In this document: positions 8,874 to 21,110 of the stretch, in pieces
How positions within the stretch are numbered: the first letter of the stretch is position 1
Layout of the letters: every line of letters starts with the position of its first letter
Assembly: GCA_963765105.1 (NCBI GenBank)
Contig: CAVXUW010000002.1
Coordinates: 1,054,001-1,118,000, forward strand
Origin: CALMEC01 sp963765105
GTDB lineage: Bacteria > Actinomycetota > Thermoleophilia > Miltoncostaeales > Miltoncostaeaceae
DNA: 64,000 bases
Direction: 5' to 3'
Notes under the pieces: model-generated
Database searches by the model: none
What the model was told of the DNA's origin: nothing
Seen by the model: the letters and a program-made list of their open reading frames with translations, nothing else
Made by a program: the position numbers and the translations under genes

Positions 8874-10021
8874 GCGAGGACCTCGGTGGGCGCGCCGTCG
8901 ACATCGTCCCCCCTGCTGGTCTCGCGGCAAAGCTCGCTTTGGGCCGTCCCTTGCGGGTCAAGCTCGGGGTCGACCCCACGGCGCCCGACATTCACTTGGG
9001 GCACACCGTTGCCCTGCGCAAGCTGAGGGAGTTTCAGGATGCCGGCCACACCGCCGTGCTCATCATCGGCGACTGGACTGCCCGGGTGGGCGATCCTTCG
9101 GGCCGGTCATCGACCCGGCCAATGCTCTCGGCGGAGGAGATCGACGCCAACGCACAGACCTACCGTGAACAGGCCGCCAAGATCCTTGACACCGACCGCC
9201 TCGAGGTGCGTCCCAACGGCGAGTGGTTCGCCGGCATGGGGCTCGAACCGCTGTTTCGCCTCGCGGCGACAACGACGGTCAACCAGCTACTGCGCCGCGA
9301 CGATTTCGCCAAACGGATGGGTGAGCAACGCCCGGTGTCAGTGCTGGAGCTGCTCTACCCGCTGATGCAGGCCTATGACTCCGTCGCCATCGACGCCGAT
9401 ATCGAGCTGGGCGGCACCGACCAACTGTTCAACCTCATGCTCGGACGCGAAGTCATGCAGGCCTACGGCAAGCCGCCGCAGGTTGCGCTCACGATGCCGA
9501 TCCTGCCGGGAACCGACGGCGTTGCGCGCATGAGCAAGTCCACGGGCAACTACATTGGCGTCGCCGAACCTCCCGGAGAGCAGTTCGGCAAGACGATGAG
9601 CATCCCGGACGAGGCCCTGGCGACGTTCTACGGCCTCCTCTTTCCCGATCAGCCCGGCCCCGAAGGGCATCCCAACGGTGAGAAACGCCGCCTCGGGCGT
9701 CTCATCGCCGAGCGTTTCCATGGCGCCGACGCCGGCCAGGATGCCGAAGAGGCCTTCGACCGTGTCCACAAACGCCACGAAGCCCCGGACGAGATGCCGA
9801 CTATCACGATCTCTCCCGGCCCCGTCCATCTGCCGGAGTTCCTGGCGACCCACATGGGAATCGCCTCACGCAGCGAATCACGACGTCTCATCCAGCAAGG
9901 AGGGGTCAGCATCGACGGTGTTCCGGTCACCGCGCTTGACGTCGACGCGGCCGAGCTCGACGGACGTGTCGTCAAAGCCGGAAAGCGACGATTTGCACGG
10001 GTGGATCTCTCGGCGAGCTGA
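8870..10021 (+). CDS. tyrS: Tyrosyl-tRNA synthetase
   Basis: Class I synthetase that charges tRNA-Tyr. 383 residues from the ATG at 8870, which overlaps the mpg stop; the open frame is longer upstream but lies inside mpg. The class I signature appears as DIHLGH and the KMSKS loop as ARMSKSTGN. The specificity segment LMQAYDSVAIDADIELGGTDQLFN is intact. A C-terminal S4 RNA-binding domain starts near LPEFLATHMGIASRSESRRL. The sequence resembles the TyrZ-type branch. Last gene before the rRNA operon; no clear terminator follows. Confidence 0.95.
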   Translation: MSEDLGGRAVDIVPPAGLAAKLALGRPLRVKLGVDPTAPDIHLGHTVALRKLREFQDAGHTAVLIIGDWTARVGDPSGRSSTRPMLSAEEIDANAQTYREQAAKILDTDRLEVRPNGEWFAGMGLEPLFRLAATTTVNQLLRRDDFAKRMGEQRPVSVLELLYPLMQAYDSVAIDADIELGGTDQLFNLMLGREVMQAYGKPPQVALTMPILPGTDGVARMSKSTGNYIGVAEPPGEQFGKTMSIPDEALATFYGLLFPDQPGPEGHPNGEKRRLGRLIAERFHGADAGQDAEEAFDRVHKRHEAPDEMPTITISPGPVHLPEFLATHMGIASRSESRRLIQQGGVSIDGVPVTALDVDAAELDGRVVKAGKRRFARVDLSAS

Positions 10022-10173
10022 GCGGCTCGGGCACCGGGTGGTTCCGCGGTTCGATGGCGCGAGCACGCGTTCCGGACGGGGCTCGGCCCCCGGTGGGGCG
10101 CTGTCCGGGCCCCCTTGCTACTCTCCCGCGACCGAGGGCGAGGTGCTGCCCGAGGGACGAGGTCGCCAAGGAC

Positions 10174-10201
10174 TTGACGGCGCCTCAGGGAGTGCTATTC
10201 T
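10174..10201 (+). promoter_or_regulatory. Probable rRNA operon promoter
   Basis: The -35 is TTGACG (10174-10179) and the -10 is TATTCT (10196-10201), with a 16-base spacer. A start near 10208 would give a leader of roughly 310 bases before 16S that includes all of the processing stem. It is the best promoter match in the gap. Confidence 0.6.
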
Positions 10202-10271
10202 CCCGTGTCCCTGTGGCCGGAGTATCCGGTCCCGCGGGGTGCGCCTGGAAACGGGCGCGTGAACCTTGAAA

Positions 10272-10346
10272 ACTAAACAGCATGCATTCGGTCGTCACGG
10301 CTTGCCGTGGGGACCACGAGAATGATCAGGTTTTTTCATAAACCCC
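10272..10346 (+). other. 5' halves of the pre-16S processing stem
   Basis: Three segments, at 10272-10285 (14 bases), 10314-10320 (7 bases) and 10337-10346 (10 bases), are perfect reverse complements of 12263-12276, 12241-12247 and 12229-12238. The order is mirrored, so they nest as one long helix that brings both ends of 16S together. This is the expected RNase III-type substrate. Confidence 0.85.
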
Positions 10347-10438
10347 GTCAATACAACGGCGGTCCGGCGTGAGCCGAATCCGTCCGTTGGGGTAACGTCA
10401 GTGGTCCGTGGACCGTCAGGTCCGCGAGCTGTCTGACA

Positions 10439-10461
10439 GAAATCACCGTTTCGGTGGTTTC
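10439..10461 (+). other. Leader hairpin 1 before 16S
   Basis: GAAATCACC pairs with GGTGGTTTC (nine pairs, one G-U) around a five-base loop, within the 16S leader. Probably a structural or processing element of the pre-rRNA. Confidence 0.55.
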
Positions 10462-10480
10462 AACCAGTTCTTCGGTCAAG

Positions 10481-10502
10481 CGTCTTCAGCTTGCTGAAGA
10501 CG
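10481..10502 (+). other. Leader hairpin 2 before 16S
   Basis: CGTCTTCAG pairs perfectly with CTGAAGACG around CTTG, ending 18 bases before the mature 16S. Flanking ACCAG/CTGGT could extend the stem. No T-run follows, so it is not a terminator. It may guide 16S 5' maturation. Confidence 0.6.
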
Positions 10503-10520
10503 TCTGGTCAGGAAGTTCTC

Positions 10521-12069
<1,549 letters not shown>

Positions 12070-12228
12070 AGGGAAGCGACCCGATAACGGTCGCCTGGGC
12101 TCCAGACGTGGGTAACCACATCTGTTGAGCTCCCTCGGTCTGAGACCGAGTGAGCCGATGCCCTAGATAGAACGTCGACGCCTGATCTGAATGCGCCCGC
12201 CACGAGAAACTCACAGGGAAACACCCAA

Positions 12229-12276
12229 GGGGTTTATGGACTCGTGGAGCCCGGTTGCACCAGCATGCTGTTTAGT
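12229..12276 (+). other. 3' halves of the pre-16S processing stem
   Basis: Segments 12229-12238, 12241-12247 and 12263-12276 are reverse complements of the leader segments at 10337-10346, 10314-10320 and 10272-10285 in mirrored order, closing a helix around 16S. Confidence 0.85.
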
Positions 12277-12348
12277 CTTGAAGGACGACTCCGCCTCGGC
12301 GGAGTTGGCGAGCCGGTTCGTTCGACCTACCGGCGTCGTACCTTGAAA

Positions 12349-12369
12349 ACTGCAGAGTAGGCAAAGGTG
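12349..12369 (+). other. 5' half of the pre-23S processing stem
   Basis: ACTGCAGAG (12349-12357) and GCAAAGGTG (12361-12369) are exact reverse complements of CTCTGCAGT (15391-15399) and CACCTTTGC (15380-15388) beyond 23S. The helix has a small internal loop. Confidence 0.85.
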
Positions 12370-12382
12370 TGCTCGAAAATAT

Positions 12383-15370
<2,988 letters not shown>

Positions 15371-15379
15371 AATTTTCAT

Positions 15380-15399
15380 CACCTTTGCCGCTCTGCAGT
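15380..15399 (+). other. 3' half of the pre-23S processing stem
   Basis: CACCTTTGC and CTCTGCAGT pair with 12361-12369 and 12349-12357. A CTTGAAGG element follows at once, as it does after the pre-16S stem (12277 on). Confidence 0.85.
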
Positions 15400-15424
15400 C
15401 TTGAAGGTATGTCCTTCAAAGATT

Positions 15425-15541
15425 TCCGGTGGTCTTAGCGAGGGGGAAACACCTCTTCCCATTCCGAACAGAGTCGTGAAGACCCTCAGCGCCGATGGTA
15501 CTTCGGGTGCAGACCCGCGGGAGAGTAGGTCGCCGCCGGAA
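15425..15541 (+). rRNA. rrf: 5S ribosomal RNA
   Basis: About 117 bases. The ends pair (TCCGGTGG with CCGCCGGA), with the loop sequence CCCATTCCGAACAGAG and the helix IV/V segment GGTACTTCGGGTGCAGACCC in between. It lies 55 bases after 23S, completing a 16S-23S-5S operon. Confidence 0.95.
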
Positions 15542-15549
15542 TTAGTGTG

Positions 15550-15582
15550 AACGGGCCGCAACGCGTCAGCGAGCGGCCCGTT
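15550..15582 (+). terminator. rRNA operon terminator
   Basis: AACGGGCCGC (15550-15559) pairs perfectly with GCGGCCCGTT (15573-15582). The short T-rich run GTCGTTT follows. It sits nine bases after 5S and before the next gene, so it is a factor-independent terminator. Confidence 0.85.
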
Positions 15583-15609
15583 GTCGTTTCGGCACAGCGA
15601 GCCGGTGAG

Positions 15610-15615
15610 TAGCAT
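15610..15615 (+). promoter_or_regulatory. Leaderless -10 box before the FAD oxidoreductase
   Basis: TAGCAT ends six bases before the ATG at 15622, the spacing expected when transcription starts at the start codon. No ribosome-binding site is seen. Confidence 0.5.
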
Positions 15616-15621
15616 CAACCC

Positions 15622-16950
15622 ATGACGATCCCTGAGACTTCAGGAGCGGACTGCTTGGTGATTGGCGGGGGGCTTTCGGGCCTTGCCTGCGCCGAGGAGT
15701 TGACGCGTTCCGGCCACACCGTCCAGGTAATGGAGGCGGCGCCTGCGGTTGGGGGGCGCGCGGCATCAACCTTGTTTGAGGGCGAGCCGGTGGACCGTGG
15801 GTTTCAGATTGTGTTTCGGGCGTACCGTGAGACACGGGCGTTTCTCGAGGCGATCGGCTTGAGGCGTGAGCGCATGCGCGCGTTTGAGCGCGGCTTCGTC
15901 GTGCATGACGGCGGCGCCTGGCGCCGTGTCCGGGGGCCTGCGCCACTTCGTGCCCTGCGGGATAACCTCGCCACGGCCAAGGACTACGCGATCCTGGCGT
16001 CGCTTGGTGCGCGCCTGGCGGTGCTGCCGGAGCAGCGGGTGCTCGACGGCGGTGCGGAGGCGACAACGGCCGAGGAGTACCTGAACGGACTCGGGTTGTC
16101 GCGGCGCGCCATTACGTACCTGATTCGGCCGCTATTTGGTGGCGTGCTGCTCGATCGCTCACTCAGCGCGGATCCCGGGTACTTCCAATTCCTCCTGTCG
16201 ATGATGGCGCGAGGCCCAGCGCTGCTTCCCGCCGATGGGATGGGGGCGATCGCGCGGCATGCCGCCGACACGATCACCGCAAACGGCGGGATGATCTGGA
16301 CGGATGTCCGAGTTGCGGCAATCACGGTGGACGCAAACGGGCGGGGTGCGACGGGCATCACACTCGACGACGGACGTTCCGTGGCGGCGAAGAACGTTGT
16401 CATCGCGACCGATGGGATGAGCGCCCGCCGCCTGCTCGACCCGTTTGACGCCCCGACCGGGCGTCGCCTTCCCACCGAGTACGTGGGTATGGTCAGCGCA
16501 TCGTTTGCGCTGACCCGGCCGCTCTACCGCGGTCGTACGGTGCTCCTCGACGGGGCGTCACCTGACGACACCGATCGAGTGGACCTTGTCTGCCAGACCA
16601 GCAACATCACGCGGCCCGGCTCGCCCGGCCCCCACATCCTGATCGCCCAATCGGCCACACTGGGATGGCGAGACGTTGACCCCGACCGTTACGCCGACGC
16701 TGTCGGGCGGCACCTCCAACGGCTCGTGCCGCGTTTCCCCTGGGCGACGATGGCGCGCCCGATTGAGACGTTTGCGTGTGCTCATGCCCAATTCCGCCCC
16801 ATCGACAATGTGCGACGCGATCTGCCCGGGCCCCGAACGGCACTGGCCAACGTGTATCTAGCCGGCGACGCCGTGCTGCACCCATCGATCGAGGGTGCCG
16901 TGGCATCCGGCCGTCGGGCAGCGCAGGTTGTTGGTAGCTCACTGGGGTGA
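15622..16950 (+). CDS. FAD-dependent amine oxidase/phytoene desaturase-like oxidoreductase
   Basis: 442 residues with an N-terminal Rossmann FAD motif (VIGGGLSGLACAEELTRSGH), the second FAD loop VGGRAAS, and DRGFQIVFRAYRE, typical of the NAD(P)-binding amine-oxidase superfamily. The C-terminal FAD motif is VYLAGDAVLHPSIEGAVASG. The protein is closest in layout to protoporphyrinogen-oxidase/squalene-desaturase-like 'NAD(P)/FAD-dependent oxidoreductases'; the substrate is unknown. It has no signal peptide and is probably cytosolic or peripheral. First gene after the rRNA terminator; its TGA overlaps the xseA GTG. Confidence 0.85.
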   Translation: MTIPETSGADCLVIGGGLSGLACAEELTRSGHTVQVMEAAPAVGGRAASTLFEGEPVDRGFQIVFRAYRETRAFLEAIGLRRERMRAFERGFVVHDGGAWRRVRGPAPLRALRDNLATAKDYAILASLGARLAVLPEQRVLDGGAEATTAEEYLNGLGLSRRAITYLIRPLFGGVLLDRSLSADPGYFQFLLSMMARGPALLPADGMGAIARHAADTITANGGMIWTDVRVAAITVDANGRGATGITLDDGRSVAAKNVVIATDGMSARRLLDPFDAPTGRRLPTEYVGMVSASFALTRPLYRGRTVLLDGASPDDTDRVDLVCQTSNITRPGSPGPHILIAQSATLGWRDVDPDRYADAVGRHLQRLVPRFPWATMARPIETFACAHAQFRPIDNVRRDLPGPRTALANVYLAGDAVLHPSIEGAVASGRRAAQVVGSSLG

Positions 16951-18221
16951 AACAACTCGGCAATCGTAAGGTCTGGTCGTTGCGCGAGGTCTCGCTTGCG
17001 GTTGTGAAGCGATTCGAGGACATTCGCTCCTGCTGGGTCGAGGCCGAGGTGTCGAACCTCCGCGCAGGTGGGCAGATGATGTACTTCTCGCTGGCTGATG
17101 ACGCGACGGGGGAGAAGGTCCTCATCGACGGGGTCATGAAGTCGATTCTCTTCGAGCGCCTTACCGCGAAGCCGATAAACGGCACGTTGGTCCACGCCTA
17201 CGGTCGCGTGGAGTATTGGGCGGGACGAAACCAGGTGCGCTTTCGGGTGGAGCGCCTTGAGTTCACCGGTGACGGCCAGCTTCGTGCCCGTATCGAGGAG
17301 CTCCGGCGGCAACTCGATGCCGACGGCCTCACTGATCCCGGGCGGAAACGGCCCGTGCCCTTCCTGCCACGTCGCATCGGCCTGGTGACGAGCGGCGACG
17401 GAGCAGCCCGTGCCGACGTGCTGACGAACCTCACTGTCCGGTTTCCCCCCGCGGATGTTCTGCTGGTGCAGAGCTTGGTGCAAGGCTCGAACGCCCCCGC
17501 GGAGCTCGCCCGGGCCGTCGCCTACCTCGATGCCCTCCCCGACGTCGATGTCATCATCGTCGCTCGCGGCGGCGGGTCCCTGGAGGATCTGATGGCCTTC
17601 AACAGCGAGGTCGTGTGTCGTGCAGTTGCGGCGGCGCAGACGCCCATCGTTTCCGCGGTTGGACATGAAACCGACACCACGCTTTGTGACCTCGTGGCCG
17701 ATCTGCGTGTCTCCACACCCACCAAAGCTGCGGAGGCCGTTGTCCCCGACTACCGCGCGCTCGTCGCCCAACTCGAACGCGGGGAAGCAACGGTAAGGCG
17801 CGCTCTCGTCACCACGGCCGAAAAGTCTCGACAGGGGCTGACGCAGTCCGCTGACCGGCTCGTTCGCGCCCTCCGGGCACGCGGACGGTTGTCCGCGGCC
17901 CATGCGGATGCATCGAGCCGACGGCTGGCGCCGGCGTTGCAGGCGGCCTATCGTCAGGCCCGCGACGAACGACATCGCGCCGCCTTGCGTCTCGAGCGGG
18001 CCGCCGTGCAACTCATCGACCAACGACGTACGCGCATCGAACATCTCGCCGGTGTTCATGGACTCCTGTCGCCGGCGCGGACCGTCGCTCGTGGGTATGC
18101 CATCGTACGGAGTGACGTTGGGGCGGTCGTCACGGACGCTCAGGCGATTTCGGTGCGCGATCGTGTATCGATCGAGTTTCGCGATGGGTCGGTTGGCGCC
18201 GACGTCACATCGAAGGAGTGA
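16947..18221 (+). CDS. xseA: Exodeoxyribonuclease VII large subunit
   Basis: Catalytic subunit of the single-strand DNA exonuclease. 424 residues: N-terminal OB fold (VWSLREVSLAVVKRFEDI ... WVEAEVSNLR), then the catalytic domain with IGLVTSGDGAARADVL, IIVARGGGSLEDLMAFN and the GHETDTTLCDLVADLR signature, then a long coiled-coil C-terminus. The GTG at 16947 overlaps the upstream stop. It is followed by xseB, the usual pairing. Confidence 0.95.
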   Translation: MKQLGNRKVWSLREVSLAVVKRFEDIRSCWVEAEVSNLRAGGQMMYFSLADDATGEKVLIDGVMKSILFERLTAKPINGTLVHAYGRVEYWAGRNQVRFRVERLEFTGDGQLRARIEELRRQLDADGLTDPGRKRPVPFLPRRIGLVTSGDGAARADVLTNLTVRFPPADVLLVQSLVQGSNAPAELARAVAYLDALPDVDVIIVARGGGSLEDLMAFNSEVVCRAVAAAQTPIVSAVGHETDTTLCDLVADLRVSTPTKAAEAVVPDYRALVAQLERGEATVRRALVTTAEKSRQGLTQSADRLVRALRARGRLSAAHADASSRRLAPALQAAYRQARDERHRAALRLERAAVQLIDQRRTRIEHLAGVHGLLSPARTVARGYAIVRSDVGAVVTDAQAISVRDRVSIEFRDGSVGADVTSKE

Positions 18222-18223
18222 GT

Positions 18224-18463
18224 TTGGCCGAGTCAGACAACGATGTGCGGACGTTCGATCAGGCCCTCGCAGGCCTCGACGATGTCGTTCGACGACTGGA
18301 GGGCGGAGAGGTTGGGCTCGAGGAGGCCGTGACCCTGTTTGAGACGGGCCAGCGCTACCTCGGGATCTGCCGCGAACGACTCGCCGCGGCCGAAGCGCGC
18401 ATTGAGGAGCTCACCGCCAGTGATCTGCCGACCGCCAGCGATGCTCCGAGCGAGGACCACTGA
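18224..18463 (+). CDS. xseB: Exodeoxyribonuclease VII small subunit
   Basis: 79 residues, a two-helix protein that binds XseA in several copies: TFDQALAGLDDVVRRLEGGE, then LEEAVTLFETGQ and RERLAAAEARIEEL. I place the start at TTG 18224 because AAGGAG (18213-18218) lies five bases upstream. The GTG at 18218, which overlaps the xseA stop, would sit directly on that site. The tail after the second helix is short and acidic. Confidence 0.9.
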   Translation: MAESDNDVRTFDQALAGLDDVVRRLEGGEVGLEEAVTLFETGQRYLGICRERLAAAEARIEELTASDLPTASDAPSEDH

Positions 18464-18470
18464 CGACCGG

Positions 18471-19865
18471 TTAGGGCGAACGCCGAGCCGACGAATCGGC
18501 AGCTCGGCTGAGAGTAACGACGACATCGAGGCCGCCACCGGGTGCGGCGCGAAGATCGATCGAGCCGCCGTCGGACTCCACCAGCCTTTTGACAATGGCC
18601 AGTCCCAAGCCCGTGCCCTCCGTCGTTGTCTTGGGCGAGCGCCAGAAGCGATCGAACGCACGCACGCGATCCTCCGGGCTCATCCCGGGGCCTTCGTCGC
18701 TCACGTGAATCTCGTGGGCTGACGAGGTGGAGACGATCGAGACGGTGACGGTGCTGTCCGGTGGCGAGACTGCGAGGGCGTTCTCAATGAGGTTGTCGAG
18801 GACCTGCTCGAGCCGTCCGGGCGTCGATGATGCCCACGCCGGGACGGGGCACTCCGACGTGACAACGACGCCGTGTTCCTCGCCGAGGGCGCTCCACAAC
18901 TCCACACGGTCCCGCGCCAGCTCCGCAACATCGATCGCCGATGGCGTCGTGGCATCCCGGTCGCTGCGGGCGAGGACAAGCAAGCCGTCGACGAGGCGGC
19001 CAAGGCGGTCGAGCTCGCTGATCGCCCCTTCCAGGTTGTCGCGGCCGGGCCGGTCAATGTTCGGTTCAAGGTTCTCAAGACGCAGGCGAAGGGCGGCGAG
19101 TGGCGTGCGCAGCTGATGGGAGGCGTCTGCCACAAAGCCTTCCTGTGATCGCACGAGCTCGGCGAGCCGGGCGACCATGGTGTTGAAGCTGTTCGCGAGT
19201 GAGCTGACCTCGGGAGGGCCACCGACCGGAGCTCGTACTGACAGGTCGCCACGGCCGGCGGCAACGGCGGCGCGCTCGACGCGTGCGAGGGGGACGGCTG
19301 TTGCGCGCGCGAAACGCCACCCCACCAACGCAACGACGGCGAGCGTCACCAGGGCGATCGCGATCAGAACCCACAGGGATCGGCGCACGCGAGCATTGAC
19401 CTCGGCCGTTGGGTAGGTGATGCGGACGGCTCCATGGACAACGCCGGCGGACGCGACTGGTACCGCGACGTACAAGATCTCCTGATTCAGATCGTCCGAA
19501 CGGCGGGTGCCGGTGGCGACGTTGCCGTCGAGTGCCCGACCGATCTCCGGCCGCGACTCGAACTCCCTCGGTGCGGCGTTGGGATCGCTCGTGTCGATCA
19601 CCGACTGCCCGGTGCGGGACACGATGACAACTCGTCCGCCGGTTGTTCTCTCATAGTCGGCCGTGATCGCCGCGATGCGTGTGGTGGGTGCGCCGTCCTT
19701 GAGCGCATCTTCCGCCAACGAGGCGATGACAACGGCTTGGCGTTCGATGCGGGTCGTCAGGGTGCTGCGCTCGTTGCGTGCCAACGAGATTGCCAGCGGA
19801 ATCTCGAGGGCGAGCAGGACGATCAACGCGACGGCGAGGTAGCTCGCCAGAAGGCGACGACTCAA
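18471..19865 (-). CDS. Sensor histidine kinase (two-component)
   Basis: 464-residue membrane kinase. Transmembrane segment 1 is at about residues 8-28, an extracytoplasmic sensor loop at 30-165 and transmembrane segment 2 at about 168-190. Then come HAMP, the phospho-acceptor H-box DASHQLRTPL, the N-box NLIENALAV, and G-boxes DEGPGM and GTGLGLAI. The loop looks like a degenerate PAS-like (sCACHE) fold; the signal is unknown. The TTG start at 19865 overlaps the stop of the response-regulator gene (TTGA), so the two are coupled and surely partners. Confidence 0.92.
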   Translation of the reverse strand: MSRRLLASYLAVALIVLLALEIPLAISLARNERSTLTTRIERQAVVIASLAEDALKDGAPTTRIAAITADYERTTGGRVVIVSRTGQSVIDTSDPNAAPREFESRPEIGRALDGNVATGTRRSDDLNQEILYVAVPVASAGVVHGAVRITYPTAEVNARVRRSLWVLIAIALVTLAVVALVGWRFARATAVPLARVERAAVAAGRGDLSVRAPVGGPPEVSSLANSFNTMVARLAELVRSQEGFVADASHQLRTPLAALRLRLENLEPNIDRPGRDNLEGAISELDRLGRLVDGLLVLARSDRDATTPSAIDVAELARDRVELWSALGEEHGVVVTSECPVPAWASSTPGRLEQVLDNLIENALAVSPPDSTVTVSIVSTSSAHEIHVSDEGPGMSPEDRVRAFDRFWRSPKTTTEGTGLGLAIVKRLVESDGGSIDLRAAPGGGLDVVVTLSRAADSSARRSP

Positions 19866-20527
19866 TCAGAGCTCCGCAGTCGAAAACCCACCCCTCGGAC
19901 CGTTTCGATCAGGCCGGGATCGCCCAGCTTGCGGCGCACTGACGCGATGTGAACGTCGATGGTTTTTGTTGATCCGTACCAGCTCGTGTCCCACACCTGC
20001 TCCAGAAGCTGTTTGCGAGAGACCACAGCGCCGGGATCAGCGGCGAGGGCGGCAACGAGATCGAACTCCTTGGCCGTAAGTGCGATCTCCTCCCCGGCGA
20101 TTGTCGCGCGTCGTGCGCGAAGGTCGATCTCCAACGAACCCGAATGCAGCACGACCGCCTCCGCGTCCCCGCGCGTCCCAACGGAGCGGCGCGTCACGGC
20201 GCGAATGCGTGCGATGAGCTCGCGAACCCCAAACGGTTTCACGACGTAGTCGTCGGCGCCGAGCTCGAGGCCGATGACCCGATCGGTCTCCTCGCCGCGC
20301 GCCGTGACCATGATGATCGGGACGTCGCTTGTGGTTCGGATCTGCCGACACACGTCGTACCCGTCCATATCGGGCAGTCGAAGATCGAGGAGGATGACGT
20401 CGGCATCAGTTACCTCAAGAGCCGCCCCCCCGGTGGCGACTCGCTCGACCTCGTACCCCTCGCGTGTAAGTCCTTCTACGAGCGGTCCGGCAATCGTGTC
20501 TTCGTCTTCCACGACGAGAATCTTCAT
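19862..20527 (-). CDS. OmpR/PhoB-family response regulator
   Basis: 221 residues. The receiver domain (1-115) has the acidic pair EDED, the phospho-acceptor Asp in ILLDLRLPDMDG, MVTAR and the lysine of VVKPF. The C-terminal winged helix (about 130-218) has LTAKEFDLVAALA, RKQLLEQVW and the wing TVRGVGFRL. It is the first gene of the two-gene kinase operon, transcribed away from the small secreted gene at 20652. Targets unknown. Confidence 0.93.
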   Translation of the reverse strand: MKILVVEDEDTIAGPLVEGLTREGYEVERVATGGAALEVTDADVILLDLRLPDMDGYDVCRQIRTTSDVPIIMVTARGEETDRVIGLELGADDYVVKPFGVRELIARIRAVTRRSVGTRGDAEAVVLHSGSLEIDLRARRATIAGEEIALTAKEFDLVAALAADPGAVVSRKQLLEQVWDTSWYGSTKTIDVHIASVRRKLGDPGLIETVRGVGFRLRSSD

Positions 20528-20639
20528 AGAGGCAATGGTGCCCGATTCAGGGTGGCATCGTCGGTGTCTTGGCGGTTTCCTAGTAATTCACTCGCCGATC
20601 CTTGGGAGTTGGGGCATTCTCCTCACCAGGCTGGCGAGC

Positions 20640-20645
20640 TACGAT
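20640..20645 (+). promoter_or_regulatory. Leaderless -10 box before the 20652 gene
   Basis: TACGAT ends six bases before the ATG at 20652. This fits the leaderless pattern and supports this short frame as a real gene. Confidence 0.45.
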
Positions 20646-20651
20646 TTGGCA

Positions 20652-21089
20652 ATGCGGAGAACCAACATGATTCGCGTCGCGGTCTTTGCCGCGGCGGTTG
20701 CCACCGCGGGCGTGGCGGCGGCAACGGTCAGCGTCGCGCTCCTGGGCTCGACGAGCTCCGACGATACGCTCGGTCGCCTCAGCCCGATCCAGGATCTGTC
20801 CGTCCAAAACGAACCGTCGGCAACGAACAGTGCCCCGGCCGCGTCGCCAACCGGGCCAGCGGTACAGCCGCCTGCGTCGGGAACGGCTCGTCCTGGGACG
20901 CCCGCCCAAGCCAAGGTACGTCCCAAAGCTACGCGTCCCAAAACTGTGCCTCCAACGCGGGTCGCGCCAAGCGCGCCACCGGTATCGCGACCCTCCAGCG
21001 GGTCCGACTCGTCCGGCAAGGGCCGTGGGCGCGGTCGGGGAAGCAGCGGCAAAGGAAAGGGCGGATCGGACGACGATGATGACGATTGA
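20652..21089 (+). CDS. Secreted or membrane-anchored low-complexity protein
   Basis: 145 residues. An N-terminal hydrophobic segment (about 6-30, after MRRTN) is a signal peptide or anchor. The middle is Pro/Ala/Thr-rich with many basic residues (about 70-115). The end is Ser/Gly/Lys/Arg-rich and then purely acidic (last seven residues all Asp after Ser). This looks like a disordered cell-envelope protein; no family is recognised. A long antisense frame (20639-21436) covers it, but codon pattern, the N-terminal hydrophobic run and the TACGAT box favour this strand. Divergent from the two-component operon and convergent with the protein kinase gene. Confidence 0.55.
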   Translation: MRRTNMIRVAVFAAAVATAGVAAATVSVALLGSTSSDDTLGRLSPIQDLSVQNEPSATNSAPAASPTGPAVQPPASGTARPGTPAQAKVRPKATRPKTVPPTRVAPSAPPVSRPSSGSDSSGKGRGRGRGSSGKGKGGSDDDDDD

Positions 21090-21110
21090 CGCCCCCCAAC
21101 GCTCTCCCGT

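Larger units (their letters stand above)
10022..10520 (+). other. rRNA operon upstream and leader region
   Basis: 499 bases without a protein gene. It holds a sigma-70-type promoter (10174-10201), the CCTTGAAAACT element at 10264-10274 that recurs before 23S, the 5' halves of the pre-16S processing stem (10272-10346) and two leader hairpins. I see no tRNA and no obvious terminator for tyrS, so read-through into the rRNA operon is possible. Confidence 0.7.
12070..12382 (+). other. 16S-23S internal spacer, no tRNA
   Basis: 313 bases. It contains the 3' halves of the pre-16S stem (12229-12276), a hairpin of ACTCCGC/GCGGAGT type near 12288-12305, a second copy of CCTTGAAAACT (12341-12351) and the 5' half of the pre-23S stem (12349-12369). 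I find no tRNA-Ile or tRNA-Ala: no T-arm TTC motif with a pairable acceptor. Confidence 0.75.

Noticed and set aside
12070..12382. tRNA in the 16S-23S spacer
   Set aside because: No cloverleaf could be built; the GC-rich palindromes there are processing stems.
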